Assembly (NCBI RefSeq): GCF_016907455.1
Contig: NZ_JAFBCB010000001.1
Location: 2,480,001-2,544,000 of the forward strand
Reading direction: 5' to 3'
DNA from: Brachybacterium muris
Lineage (GTDB): Bacteria > Actinomycetota > Actinomycetes > Actinomycetales > Dermabacteraceae
DNA length: 64,000 nucleotides
Positions 50,728-60,331 of the stretch are shown one piece after another (positions within the stretch are counted from its first letter, which is position 1; each line of letters starts with the position of its first letter). The translations under genes were made by a program, and so were the position numbers. Below the pieces are notes generated by a model. That model searched no databases. It saw only the letters and a list, made by a program, of their open reading frames with translations, and was not told the origin of the DNA.

Positions 50728-50947
50728 CGGTGATCGCACACGACGCCGCCGGGGTGGTCGTGCGCGTGCAAGCGGACATCCCCGCATAGGGATCCCGCTC
50801 CGCCGGGAGAGCTCTTACGCCGCGCGTTCGATGCACTTCGTCGACGCCTCCAGCGCCGCCCAGGAGTCGAGCACAGAACCCGCACCCGCCACGACCGACG
50901 AGCGACGACGGCTTCTCCACCTCATGCAGCTCGAGCGCCTCACCGCT

Positions 50948-50971
50948 TCACACGTTGAAGCGGAACTCCAC
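50948..50971 (-). repeat. ychF-tail repeat A (V-E-F-R-F-N-V-stop)
   Basis: The minus strand encodes the seven YchF C-terminal residues with the same codons as the intact gene, differing only in the stop (TGA for TAG), 22 of 24 identical. The residues before it (S-P-L-G-T-G-T-R) are not YchF. It is preceded by GGAACGCGG as in tail B. It marks the left edge of the insertion-sequence cluster. Confidence 0.78.
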
Positions 50972-51021
50972 CCGCGTTCCGGTACCGAGGGGACTGGTGC
51001 GCCGATAGGTGACAGCTGGGT

Positions 51022-51905
51022 TTAGGCCGCCAGGCTGACGGTCGGGTTCATGATGGTCTCGTACTTGATGGGGGTCAATCGGCCCAGGCTGTCCTGCCGG
51101 CGGCGGCGGTGATAGGTCCGCTCGATCCAGGTGGGGGCACCTCCCGCTTGCGGGGGAATGATCGCGATCCGGAGCTCCTCTCGCGTGCGCCACCGCTTGC
51201 GGTCCAGGACGTTCTTCTGCAGCAGGGCGAAGAAGGACTCCATCGCGGCGTTGTCTCCGGCAGCACCGACTTTCCCCATCGATCCGATGAGGTGATGCCG
51301 GGTCAGGGCATGCACGAACGAGCGTGCTCGGAACTGGGATCCTCGGTCCGAGTGCACGATGCATCCGGCCACGTCACGACGCCGAATCACGGCGTTGTCC
51401 AGGGCGTTTACCGCGAGGCGTGCCTTCATCCGGTCGCTGATCGAGTAGCCGACGATCCGGCCGGAGAATACGTCTTTGATCGCGCAGAGGTAGAGCTTGC
51501 CCTCGCCAGTCGGGTGCTCCGTGATGTCGGTCAGCCATAGTTCGTTGACATCATCGGCGGTGAAGTCCCGCTGCACGAGATCGTCATGCACGGGCGGTCC
51601 GGGGCGCTTCCCGTTCTTGCCGCGCTTCTTCCCGAAAGCGGAGAACCACTGGTTGTCCCGGCAGATCTTCCACGCGGTCCGCTCACACATCACCTCGCCC
51701 GCTTCCGCGGCCTCGCCGACCAGGAACCGGTAGCCGAACTCGGGATCCTCCAGGTGGGCATCCAGCAGGGCGTTTGCTCGGTAGGCCTCGACCAGTTCGG
51801 CCTCGGTGACCTGCCGCTTCCGCCAGCGGTAGTAGGGCTGGCGGGAGAGCTTCAGGACCCGCAGGGACACTGCGACGGGGATCCCGTCGGCGGCGAGCTC
51901 GCTAA
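51022..51905 (-). pseudogene. IS3-family transposase OrfB, 5' end cut by IS1380 copy 2
   Basis: OrfB with the rve DDE domain: ADDVNELWLTDITEHPTGEGKLYLCAI (first Asp), CIVHSDRGSQFRARSF (second Asp) and AAGDNAAMESFFALLQKNVLD (Glu). The coding frame runs from the IS1380 edge at 51905. OrfA and about the first ten codons of orfB are missing. A 27-bp palindromic insert (51133-51159) adds IPPQAGGAP in frame between two blocks that are normally contiguous (LRIAI and TWIERTYHRRRRQ). It is different from the IS3 element at 54.2 kb. Confidence 0.8.
51133..51159. repeat. Short palindromic insert inside the IS3-type orfB
   Basis: 27 bp whose sequence GGGGGCACCTCCCGC/GCGGGGGAA can fold on itself. Read on the minus strand it ends GGGAGGTGCCCCC, the same terminus as the insert in IS1380 copy 2 (53066-53101). 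It keeps the frame but splits conserved transposase motifs. Confidence 0.6.
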
Positions 51906-52026
51906 CCTCGAGATTTCACGGGGGTGTGGTCTCGCCCGACGGACGGCATAAAGAAAGGTGCTCCTGGCCTGGGATGATGCGGGGTGTTGAGTCTCGTAAT
52001 CCCTGGCCGGAAGGAGCACCTTTCAG

Positions 52027-53473
52027 GTGTCCCACCCTACCTTGTTCTTCTACCCCCGTCCGCGCGTGGACATCGCTGAGGTCCCGGCGGCCGCGCATGC
52101 GGGCGCGGTGCTGCTGACCGGCACGATCCACGCCACCGGCCTCGCCCCTTCGCTGCGTGAAGCTCTGGATCCGTGGACGAAGCCACTGGACGAGCATCAC
52201 GCCTCGAAGGTCCTGCTGGACCTCGCGATGACTCTCGCGATCGGCGGGGAGCACGCTTCGGATACTGATCTGCTGCGATGCGAACCGGGACTGTTCGGAG
52301 ACGTCGCCTCGGCCCCAACGATCTCCAGGAACCTGACCACGCTGGCCGAGGACGCGCCCGCCGTGGTCGAGGCGATCTCCCAGGCCCGCCGCATCGCGCG
52401 TGAACGGGCCTGGGCACTGGCCGGCGACCACTCCCCGGTCCGCAGGCTCAGTGCGAAGAATCCGCTGGTCATCGACCTCGACGCCACCCTGATCAACGTC
52501 CACAGTGAGAAGGAGCAGGCTGCACCGACGTTCAAACGCGGCTTCGGTTACCACCCACTGTGCGCTTTCCTGGACCACGGCAGCGAAGGAACCGGGGAAC
52601 CGCTGGCGATCCACCTGAGCCCCGGCAACGCCGGTTCCAACACCGCCGCCGATCACATCACCATCACCAGGCAGGCCCTTGCGCAGCTCCCGGCTGGTCT
52701 GCTCTCCTCCGGCGGAAGGGGGTCGAAGAAGGTCCTGATCCGCACCGACGGAGCCGGTGGCACCAAGGACTTCGTCAAGTGGCTGACCGGGCAGCGTCTG
52801 GCCTACTCAGTCGGGTTCACCCTCCCCGCGAACACTCCCGACCTGCTGGAACGTATCGATGAGGCGAAGACGTGGACTCCTGCCTACGACACCGACACCG
52901 ACGGGATCCGCGACGGAGCATGGGTCGCGGAACTGACCGGGCTGCTGGATCTTCAGGGTTGGCCGCCCGGGATGCAGGTGATCGTGCGGAAGGAACGTCC
53001 TCATCCTGGGGCGCAGCTGCGGATCACCGATCACGAGGGGATGCGCATCACCGCGTTCGCGACCACTCCCCCTCCTCGCTGCGCTCGGGGGAGGTGCCCC
53101 CACCCCGCGCGGCCAACTTCCCGTGCTCGAGCTGCGACACCGCCGCCGCGCACGATGCGAAGACCGGATCCGCAACGCCAAGGACATGGGCTTGATGAAG
53201 TTCCCGCTGCAGGGCTTCGCGCAGAACCAGGTCTGGTGCCAGATCATCCAGCTCGCTAGCGAGCTCGTCGCCTGGATGCAGACCATCGCGCTGACCGGCC
53301 ATGATGCGCGGAAGTGGGAGCCCAAACGGCTCCGCGCACGGCTGTTCGAGATCCCCGCGACCCTCGTGCGCCGCTGCCGGCACAAGGTCCTCCACCTCGC
53401 CGAACATGCTCCCGAAGCCCGCACCGTCCTGACTGGCATCAACCGGCTCCGCACCGCCGTCGCACAGACCTGA
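52027..53473 (+). pseudogene. IS1380-family transposase (copy 2), frameshifted by a palindromic insertion
   Basis: Colinear with the intact 470-residue copy at 34250 until TAFATT (about codon 346). There a net 34-bp insertion shifts the frame and leads to a stop at 53259. The true C terminus continues in another frame (ELRHRRRARCEDRIRNAKDMGL to 53473). The DDE residues before the insert are intact, but the C-terminal catalytic block is out of frame, so it is presumably inactive. Confidence 0.85.
53066..53101. repeat. Short palindromic insert inside IS1380 copy 2
   Basis: 36 bp beginning CTCCCCC and ending GGGGGAGGTGCCCCC. The 7-bp arms CTCCCCC/GGGGGAG form a hairpin, and GGGGG..CCCCC offers an alternative fold. 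It is absent from copy 1, which has two bases in its place. It shares its terminal GGGAGGTGCCCCC with the insert at 51133-51159. Confidence 0.7.
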
Positions 53474-53646
53474 CCAAGCTGCTCCACCCGCCCCACCGAC
53501 CAGCAGAATCCTCCTCTCGGGAGTGGAACCCGACCGCCCGCAACGGACACTGCGACGATCTGTCATACCCGAATGCCAGAATCAGCAGCTGAACACCGGC
53601 AACGACGCCGACCGCGACCGCTCACCAGCCCCATGAAACATCGAGG

Positions 53647-54245
53647 CTAGGCGTTGACGGACGGTGGTGACCATGTCGTTTCCGAGCTTGACGAGGTGGA
53701 ACTTGTCGACCGAGACCGCAGCGCGGGGCAGGTAGGTCCGCAGTGCTTTGCGGAACGCGGCCGAGGGATCGATGGCGACGATCTCGATCCGCTCCCGCCA
53801 GAGCTCGGAGCGCTGGGCGAGCCAGTCGCCGACGGCGGTGGAGTCCCGGCCGTCGACGATACCGAGGACCTGCCCAGTGGTCAGGTCGACCAGGGTCGTC
53901 ATCCAGGGCTCGAACCGTCTCCAGGCACCGTCGTCGGTGCGGAACCAGCGCACCGACCGGTAGCGGTGCTCATCGATGCCCAGGCGCGTCACCGGCACCT
54001 CGTCAACGGCAGGCAGGGCCACGGCGGCAGCCGCCAGCGCGGCCTGGACCAGCCACCACGAGACGCCATGGGCCTGAGCGACTTCCGAGGCTGCCCGGCC
54101 AGAGGTGATCACCGCGGAGACGATCTGGTTTCGCAGCCGGGTCGTCGAGCGCGCGCGGTGCGGGACCTGGTCGGTGGCTTCCCAGAACGTGCGCCGGGCG
54201 CAGGCCGGCTCGAGGCAGAACCAGCGCCGCTTGGCCCACACCACC
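53647..54245 (-). pseudogene. ISL3 transposase, central part
   Basis: VWAKRRWFCLEPACARRTFWE (second zinc-binding region), a helix-turn-helix-like SAVITSGRAASEVAQAHGVSWW, then the DDE domain start TRLGIDEHRYRSVRW (first Asp) and VDGRDSTAVGDWL, EIVAIDPSAAFRKAL (second Asp) and DKFHLVKLGNDMV. It ends at the IS1380 edge, so the third acidic residue and C terminus are missing. The 5' continuation is at 58170-58393. Confidence 0.85.
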
Positions 54246-54289
54246 TGTCAAGTCCCGGGTTTCGTTGAGGGTGTGCGGGTGATGGTTGC

Positions 54290-55136
54290 TCAGGCCGCGG
54301 TGGCGGTCTGAGGGGCGTGCTGACGGACCCGGTGGTCCGTCTCGATCTCGGTGGGGGTGCGGTGGTCGAGCTTGCCGTGGAGGCGGTCGGTATTGAACCA
54401 GTGGACCCAGTCGGCGGTGGCCGGCTCGACGTCCTCGATGCCGTTCCAGGGCCCATCGAGAAAGATCAGTTCGTGCTTGTAGAGTGAGTTCAGTGCCTCG
54501 GCCATCGCGTTATCGTACGAATCTCCCTTCGAGCCGACAGAAGCGACAACTTCGGCTTCCTCCAGCGCCTGCGAGTATTTGATGGCGCGGTATTGAACTC
54601 CGCGGTCGCTATGATGTATCAATCCACTCACGTCTTGGCCAGCTTTCCGACGGTTCCAGAATCCCATGTTAAGCGCGTCGAGGGCCAGATCGGTATAGAG
54701 CCGCGTCGAGGTTTGCCAGCCGACGATCATTCGTGAGAACACGTCGAGCACGAAGGCGACGTATACCCATCCCGACCTGGTGGGCACATAGGTGATGTCC
54801 GCTACCCATAGCTGATTCGGGGCGGTCGCGGTGAATTCCCGCTGGACGAGGTCCAAGGGGCGGCCGGTCTCCGGGGCCGGCTTCGTGGTGCGCGGGTACT
54901 TGCCCCGTACGGTGCCGCGGATGCCGAGGGAACGGCACAGTCGCTCGACTCTGCCCTTGCCGACCGCGATGCCCTCGCGGACGAGCTGCGCATGAATCTT
55001 CCGGATCCCGTAGACCCGCATTCGTGGATGAAAATGAATGCGCATAATCTCCTTCGATAATTCGGCATCACGAACACTGCGAGCCGAGGGAGGTCGGCTG
55101 CGGGCCGCATAGTAGGTCTGCGGGGCGATCTTCACA
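54290..55136 (-). pseudogene. IS3 OrfB, 3' part (DDE domain), separated from its 5' part by IS21 copy C
   Basis: From the IS21 edge the frame reads KIAPQTYYAARSRPPSARSV, then MRVYGIRKIHAQLVREGIAVGK (HTH_21). The DDE domain follows: NQLWVADITYVPTRSGWVYVA, GLIHHSDRGVQYRAIKY and GDSYDNAMAEALNSLYKHELI. The C terminus is intact. The 5' 38 or so codons are at 57718-57835. Excision of IS21 with one TTCACA would restore the gene exactly. Confidence 0.88.
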
Positions 55137-55249
55137 TGAGTATTCGTAGTCGTGGGAGCCACCGAATCTTGCTCTTGGGGACCGCCGATCGTGCCGACGG
55201 GGGCCAGTAGCCGCCGCGGTGGGGACCACTGGCTCCCGCCGGCATCGGG

Positions 55250-55996
55250 TCACTGGGGCAGTGCGGTGTGTTCTCGCATGTTCCTGTCGCCGGTGTCGAT
55301 CCAGATTGTGTTGTGCACGATGCGGTCCATGATCGCATCGGCGTGGACTGCTCCACCGAGCCGGGCGTGCCAGTCCTTCTTCGGGTACTGGGTGCAGAAC
55401 ACGGTCGAGCCGGTGTCATAGCGGCGCTCGAGCAGTTCCAGCAGCATCGAACGCATTCCCTCGTCAGGATGGTCCAGCAGCCACTCGTCGATCACCAGCA
55501 GCGAGAACGTGGAGTACTTCCGCAGGAACTTCGTCTGGCCCTGCGGCTTGTCCTTTGCCAGGGCCCAGGCCTCTTCGAGGTCGGGCATTCGGATGTAGTG
55601 GGCTCGGAGCCGGTGCTGGCAGGCCTGCTTCGCCAGCGCGCAGCCGAGGTAGGACTTCCCTGAGCCGGTGAAGCCCTGGAAGACCACGTTCTGTTGCCGC
55701 TGGATGAAGGAGCAGGTTGCCAGTTGCGCGATCACGTTCCGGTTCAGTCCCCGTTCCTCGACCAGATCCAGCCGCCGCAGGTCCGCTCCGGGATAACGCA
55801 GCCCCGCCCGGCGGATCAGACCCTCGACCTTTCCATGATTGAAGATGGAATGCGCCTCGTCCACGATCAGCTGGAGCCGTTCCTGGAACGACATCCCCAG
55901 CACGTGAGCCTCATCCTGGGCATCGATCGCGTCCAGCAGCGCGGTCGCGCCCATCTCGCGCAGCTTCCGCTTCGTGTCGTTATCGATCACGCTCAC
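55250..55996 (-). CDS. istB: IS21 helper ATPase IstB (copy C)
   Basis: 248 residues, identical to copies A and B (Walker A GFTGSGKSYLG; Walker B LLVIDEW). It starts at GTG 55996, overlapping the istA stop. Confidence 0.95.
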   Translation of the reverse strand: MSVIDNDTKRKLREMGATALLDAIDAQDEAHVLGMSFQERLQLIVDEAHSIFNHGKVEGLIRRAGLRYPGADLRRLDLVEERGLNRNVIAQLATCSFIQRQQNVVFQGFTGSGKSYLGCALAKQACQHRLRAHYIRMPDLEEAWALAKDKPQGQTKFLRKYSTFSLLVIDEWLLDHPDEGMRSMLLELLERRYDTGSTVFCTQYPKKDWHARLGGAVHADAIMDRIVHNTIWIDTGDRNMREHTALPQ

Positions 55997-57555
55997 CGGA
56001 CACCTCCGGCGTAGTAGTCGGCGCCACGGACGTATCCGCCGTCTTCCGCGGGTTCCTCGCGGGGTGGACGCAGGGCGGCGACCTTGTCCTGCCCGGTGGC
56101 CAAGATCGGGTGCAGATGCGCATAGCGCGGTGAACGGACCCGTCCCGTCAGCGCGAGTGCGCAGGCCGCCTCGACCCGATCTACGGAGAAGCGGCGAGAG
56201 AGCCGTAGCACCGCCAACGCGGGATCCAGGCCCTGTTCCACGATCGGCACGGACTCGAAGATCCGCTGGATCACGATCACCGTGGCCGGCCCGACCCGAT
56301 CTGCCCACGCCCGCACCCTCTGCGCGTCCCAGGCCTGGAAACGCTCGCCCGCAGGTAGGTCCGCGTCGTTGGTGCGGTACTCATTGCTCGCGGTCTCCGG
56401 GAGCAGCAGGTGACTGGTCAGTCGCTGGCTGCCCTGATAGATCTCCAGCGTCCGGGCCGTGATGCGCAGATCGACCTTCGCGCCGATGTGCGCGAACGGC
56501 GCGGAGTAGAAGTTCCGCGCGAACGTGACGTGCCCGTTCCTGCCCACTCGTCGTCCGTAGTGCCATGTCGAGATCTCGTAGGGCACCGCCGGCAGCGGCG
56601 TCAGCAGCGGCCGCTCCTCCGCGTCGAACACGCTGGCGCGGGATCCGGGCCGCTTCTGGAACGGCTCCGCGTTATAGGCCTCCATCCGCTGCCCGATGGC
56701 GGCTGCAAGTTCGGGCAGGGACGTGAATCGCTGATCCCGCAGCCCGGCGATGACCCAGGTCGCGACGTGCGCGACGGTGTTCTCCACGCTCGCCTTGTCT
56801 TTCGGTTTCCGCACCCTCCCCGGGAGCACCGCCGCCGAGTAATGCGCTGCCATCTCGCGATACGCATCGTTCAGGACGATCTCGCCCTCGCGGGGGTGCT
56901 TCACCACACCGGTCTTGAGGTTGTCCGGAACGATCCTCGGGACCGTCCCGCCCAGCGCCTCGAACATCGCTACGTGCGCTCGCAGCCAGGACTCCTGGCG
57001 CATATCCAGCGCCGGGAAGCAGAACGCGTAACGAGAAAAAGGCAGGCAGGCAACGAACAAGAACACCTTCGAGACCTCGCCGGTGACCGGATCGGCCAGC
57101 TCCATCGTGGGGCCGGACCAGTCGACCTCCACGCTCTGGCCGGCCTTGTGACCGACTCTCGAAGCGGCACCGGTGACCATGACGTGGTGCTGGTAGGTGC
57201 GGCAAAACCGGTCATACCCCATCGCCGGATCCCCAGCCGCCGTGGTCGCGTCGAAGTACTCGCCGTGCAACAGCTTCAGCGTCACGCCGACCCTGGCCAT
57301 CTCTCGATGGACCTGTTCCCAGTCCGGCTGTGCGAACACGCTCTCGTGCTCGCCCCGGCCCGGGAACAACCGGGCATACACCTGCTCATCGGCGACGTCC
57401 GCGATATCGCCCCACCCGATCCCTGCAGCGTCAGCGGCCTCGAACACCGCCCTCACGGACTTGCGGGACATGCCCTGCGAGGACGAAATCGCTCGCCCCG
57501 ACAGACCTTCTGCGCGCAGCTGGAGCACCAGCTTCGCCCTGATCTTCCGTACCAT
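55993..57555 (-). CDS. istA: IS21 transposase IstA (copy C)
   Basis: 520 residues, identical to copies A and B, with helix-turn-helix, DDE triad and C-terminal beta domain intact. It overlaps istB by 4 bp. Confidence 0.95.
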   Translation of the reverse strand: MVRKIRAKLVLQLRAEGLSGRAISSSQGMSRKSVRAVFEAADAAGIGWGDIADVADEQVYARLFPGRGEHESVFAQPDWEQVHREMARVGVTLKLLHGEYFDATTAAGDPAMGYDRFCRTYQHHVMVTGAASRVGHKAGQSVEVDWSGPTMELADPVTGEVSKVFLFVACLPFSRYAFCFPALDMRQESWLRAHVAMFEALGGTVPRIVPDNLKTGVVKHPREGEIVLNDAYREMAAHYSAAVLPGRVRKPKDKASVENTVAHVATWVIAGLRDQRFTSLPELAAAIGQRMEAYNAEPFQKRPGSRASVFDAEERPLLTPLPAVPYEISTWHYGRRVGRNGHVTFARNFYSAPFAHIGAKVDLRITARTLEIYQGSQRLTSHLLLPETASNEYRTNDADLPAGERFQAWDAQRVRAWADRVGPATVIVIQRIFESVPIVEQGLDPALAVLRLSRRFSVDRVEAACALALTGRVRSPRYAHLHPILATGQDKVAALRPPREEPAEDGGYVRGADYYAGGVR

Positions 57556-57717
57556 TCCAGATTGCTCCTTCCGCCGCGTGCCCTATACACACGGCGGAAG
57601 GAGCGTAGACAGAGCGGCCCCAACGACACCACTGGTGGTCCCGAACGACGCCACCGCTACGGCAGCGACGTGGCACCCGAACCCTCGATCAGCGGACCCC
57701 AGCGAGGCGAATATTCA

Positions 57718-57835
57718 TTCACATCGAGCTCTTTGGTGAGAACCCGGCAGATCGGTTCGATCCCCCACGTGTCTTTTTGTTCGTCGATGTAGGCGACGAT
57801 CACTTCTGTGGGCGGTCGAACTCCGCCGCGAAAAA
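57718..57835 (-). pseudogene. IS3 OrfB, 5' part
   Basis: Read in the -1 frame after the TTTTTTC run at the end of orfA: RGGVRPPTEVIVAYIDEQKD then TWGIEPICRVLTKELDV up to the IS21 edge. This is the usual N terminus of an IS3 OrfB produced by frameshifting. The remainder lies at 54290-55136. Confidence 0.8.
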
Positions 57836-58108
57836 AGCCGTCGCGGACTTCAGGATCTCGTTCGAGCGGCGCAGCTCACGGTTCTCCGCCTCCAACTGAC
57901 GAATCCGCGTTTCGGCGTCCACCGCCTCGGTCGGGATGTCTGCGGCTTCTGCCTTGCTGACCCAGTTCCGCAGCGCTTCCTTGTGCACGTTCGTCTGCTT
58001 CGCGATCCGCGCGATCGCGCCGATGCGTGTCGCCGGGTCGCGGCGGGCCTCGACGGCCAGGCGGGTCGCTCGCTCCCGCAGCTCGACGGGGTACTTGTAG
58101 TTGGCCAT
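57800..58108 (-). CDS. IS3-family OrfA (helix-turn-helix protein)
   Basis: 102 residues from ATG 58108: MANYKYPVELRERATRLAVEARRD, a helix-turn-helix (ARIAKQTNVHKEALRNWVSKA) and a leucine-zipper-like tail (TRIRQLEAENRELRRSNEIL) ending FFAAEFDRPQK. It binds the terminal repeats and, by -1 frameshifting, provides the N terminus of the OrfAB transposase. OrfA is intact, but OrfAB cannot be made because orfB is interrupted. Confidence 0.88.
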   Translation of the reverse strand: MANYKYPVELRERATRLAVEARRDPATRIGAIARIAKQTNVHKEALRNWVSKAEAADIPTEAVDAETRIRQLEAENRELRRSNEILKSATAFFAAEFDRPQK

Positions 58109-58169
58109 GGTGATCAGGGGGTCCTTCCAGGATGTCTGGCTCACCCTCTATCAAACCCCGGACGATTCA

Positions 58170-58393
58170 ACCTGAACCGTCCCGGCCACGGGGACGTCTC
58201 GCACCTGCTGAGAGCGGCGGGAGTGGACCTTCGTCGCGATCACCCCGCACGACGGGCACCCGGGTGGGACGCTCGAGGCGATCACCACTTGACGCCCTCC
58301 GTCGGACAGGTCGATCGCGTCAACGACGCGGTAGTTGGGCAGGTTGAAGATCGTGCTCGCAGCATCACGCTGCGGACCAGTACTCTCATACAC
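58170..58393 (-). pseudogene. ISL3 transposase, N-terminal part
   Basis: From ATG 58393: NLPNYRVVDAIDLSDGGRQVV, then the zinc-finger CPSCG, and RSQQVRDVPVAGTVQV, the typical ISL3 N terminus. It ends at the IS3 insertion (ACC duplication) and continues in frame at 54242 with VWAKRRW. The ATG lies 63 bp from the right end of the element. Confidence 0.85.
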
Positions 58394-58459
58394 AGGCTCG
58401 TGGTCCTCTGAGATATGGATGTCTTGACAACACCCATCACAGCAGGACCACGAGCCGCT

Positions 58460-58768
58460 CTACGCCAGCGACGCGACGCTCTCCATCACCACGAACCGTG
58501 AAGAGCCGTCGATGTCGACTCCGAAGTACTGGTGCACCAGGATGTTGCGGAAGCCCCGAATCTGTGGCCAGGCGATCTCAGGGTGCGCCCCGGTGATCTC
58601 ATCGGGAAGGTGGTTCACGGCTTCGCCGATGATCTGCAGGTTCCGCTCGATCGCATCCTCTGCCATCTCCGCGATGTCACTCTCACGGTCCAACGCAGCG
58701 ACATACTTCCGGCATCGCTCAACTGCCTCAAGTACGTCAGCGATGCGCTGCTCCGGACTGCGGCTCAA
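58460..58768 (-). CDS. hepT: HepT-like HEPN ribonuclease toxin (C terminus altered)
   Basis: 102 residues. The HEPN RNase motif Rx4HxY is seen as RNILVHQYF at about 75-83, preceded by IAEMAEDAIERNLQIIGEAVNHLP. Known HepT proteins cleave RNA and are neutralised by MntA through AMPylation of the Tyr of this motif. After YFGVD the family normally continues with an aromatic-rich helix of about 20 residues. Here it reads DIDGSSRFVVMESVASLA and stops 4 bp from the ISL3 end, so the natural C terminus may have been replaced by the insertion. It overlaps mntA as ATGA. Confidence 0.85.
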   Translation of the reverse strand: MSRSPEQRIADVLEAVERCRKYVAALDRESDIAEMAEDAIERNLQIIGEAVNHLPDEITGAHPEIAWPQIRGFRNILVHQYFGVDIDGSSRFVVMESVASLA

Positions 58769-59094
58769 AGCGGCACCGCCTCGGCGAGCGCCGAAGCGGA
58801 GACCGGACGCTTGAGCAGTTGGACAGGAAACACATCGATGTCATCGCGCTCGAACAGCGTGCGCGTCTCCTCGAGCAGACCGGATGCACGCATCAGGAGG
58901 TTCCCCTCGGCAGGGTCCATCTCGACGAGGATGTCGATGTCGGATTCTAAAGACGCTGTGCCGCGGGCGACGGACCCGAACAGCTTCGGATTGGTCGCGC
59001 CGTACCGGTCGAGGAGCACCTGGAACTCGCCACGGCGCGCAACGAGGAGCTCGCGCAGGGCGAGCGTCTCGGGCGTCATGACGGTCTCAGACAT
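58765..59094 (-). CDS. mntA: MntA-like minimal nucleotidyltransferase antitoxin
   Basis: 109 residues. The nucleotidyltransferase motif GSVARGTASLESDIDILVEM (about residues 40-59) has the GS and DxD metal ligands. MntA AMPylates HepT in type VII toxin-antitoxin systems. The ATG at 59094 lies 42 bp downstream of the ychF stop, with hepT overlapping at the other end. Some MNT antitoxins have an N-terminal extension; here the first 30 residues are helical. Confidence 0.9.
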   Translation of the reverse strand: MSETVMTPETLALRELLVARRGEFQVLLDRYGATNPKLFGSVARGTASLESDIDILVEMDPAEGNLLMRASGLLEETRTLFERDDIDVFPVQLLKRPVSASALAEAVPL

Positions 59095-59136
59095 GCTTCA
59101 AGGGTACCGGGCCTGACAGCACGTCGACATGGCGCT

Positions 59137-60222
<1,086 letters not shown>

Positions 60223-60331
60223 GGAAGGAGATTCTACGGGGACACCTGCCGCCAGGTCCCGGCGCCTGCCCGGATCGTGCGCGGAGTCTCGCCCATCTGC
60301 CCCGGGTCAGCCTGTCGACACCCTGCGCGCC

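Larger units (their letters stand above)
51906..53646 (+). mobile_element. IS1380-family element, copy 2, defective and with unmatched flanks
   Basis: 1741 bp, 34 bp longer than copy 1, exactly accounted for by the palindromic insertion at 53066-53101. Ends CCTCGAGATTTCA and, inward from the right, CCTCGATGTTTCA. Left flank CTAA and right flank CTAG do not match, and the two sides belong to different insertion sequences (IS3-type orfB and ISL3 transposase). The element may therefore sit at a recombination junction rather than a simple insertion site, or one flank may have mutated. Confidence 0.85.
55137..57717 (-). mobile_element. IS21-family element, copy C, with 6-bp target duplication
   Basis: 2581 bp, flanked by TTCACA (55131-55136 and 57718-57723). 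Same orientation as copy A. It is inserted in orfB of the IS3 element; rejoining gives ...ELDVKIAPQTYYAAR in one frame. The proteins are identical to copies A and B. It is the innermost and youngest layer of the nest. Confidence 0.95.
54246..58169 (-). mobile_element. IS3-family element inserted in ISL3 and itself interrupted by IS21 copy C
   Basis: The ends TGTCAAGTCCCGGGTTT (left) and, inward from the right, TGAATCGTCCGGGGTTT are imperfect inverted repeats. The 3-bp target duplication ACC is present at 54243-54245 and 58170-58172, as expected for IS3. Without the IS21 copy and its extra TTCACA the element is 1337 bp, the standard size. It carries orfA (57800-58108) and orfB (interrupted). 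A TTTTTTC slippery run on the coding strand (57831-57837 region) near the end of orfA fits programmed -1 frameshifting into orfB. Confidence 0.92.
53647..58456 (-). mobile_element. ISL3-family element, 3'-truncated and split by the nested IS3/IS21
   Basis: The outer layer of the nest. The right end at 58456 reads inward GGCTCGTGGTCCTGCTGTG and recurs as an inverted partner at 58395-58407, a 13-bp subterminal repeat. The transposase is in two parts, 58170-58393 and 53647-54245. Removing the IS3 element with one ACC copy rejoins them in frame. The 3' half of the gene and the left terminus are lost at the IS1380 copy 2 junction. About 880 bp of an expected 1.4 kb remain. Confidence 0.85.

Noticed and set aside
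50831..51025. Small plus-strand frame before ychF-tail A
   Set aside because: It runs through the tail repeat, has no ribosome site and no recognisable composition.
30600..59100. Prophage or conjugative element
   Set aside because: No integrase, terminase, capsid, relaxase or type IV secretion gene is visible. The only mobility genes are IS transposases.
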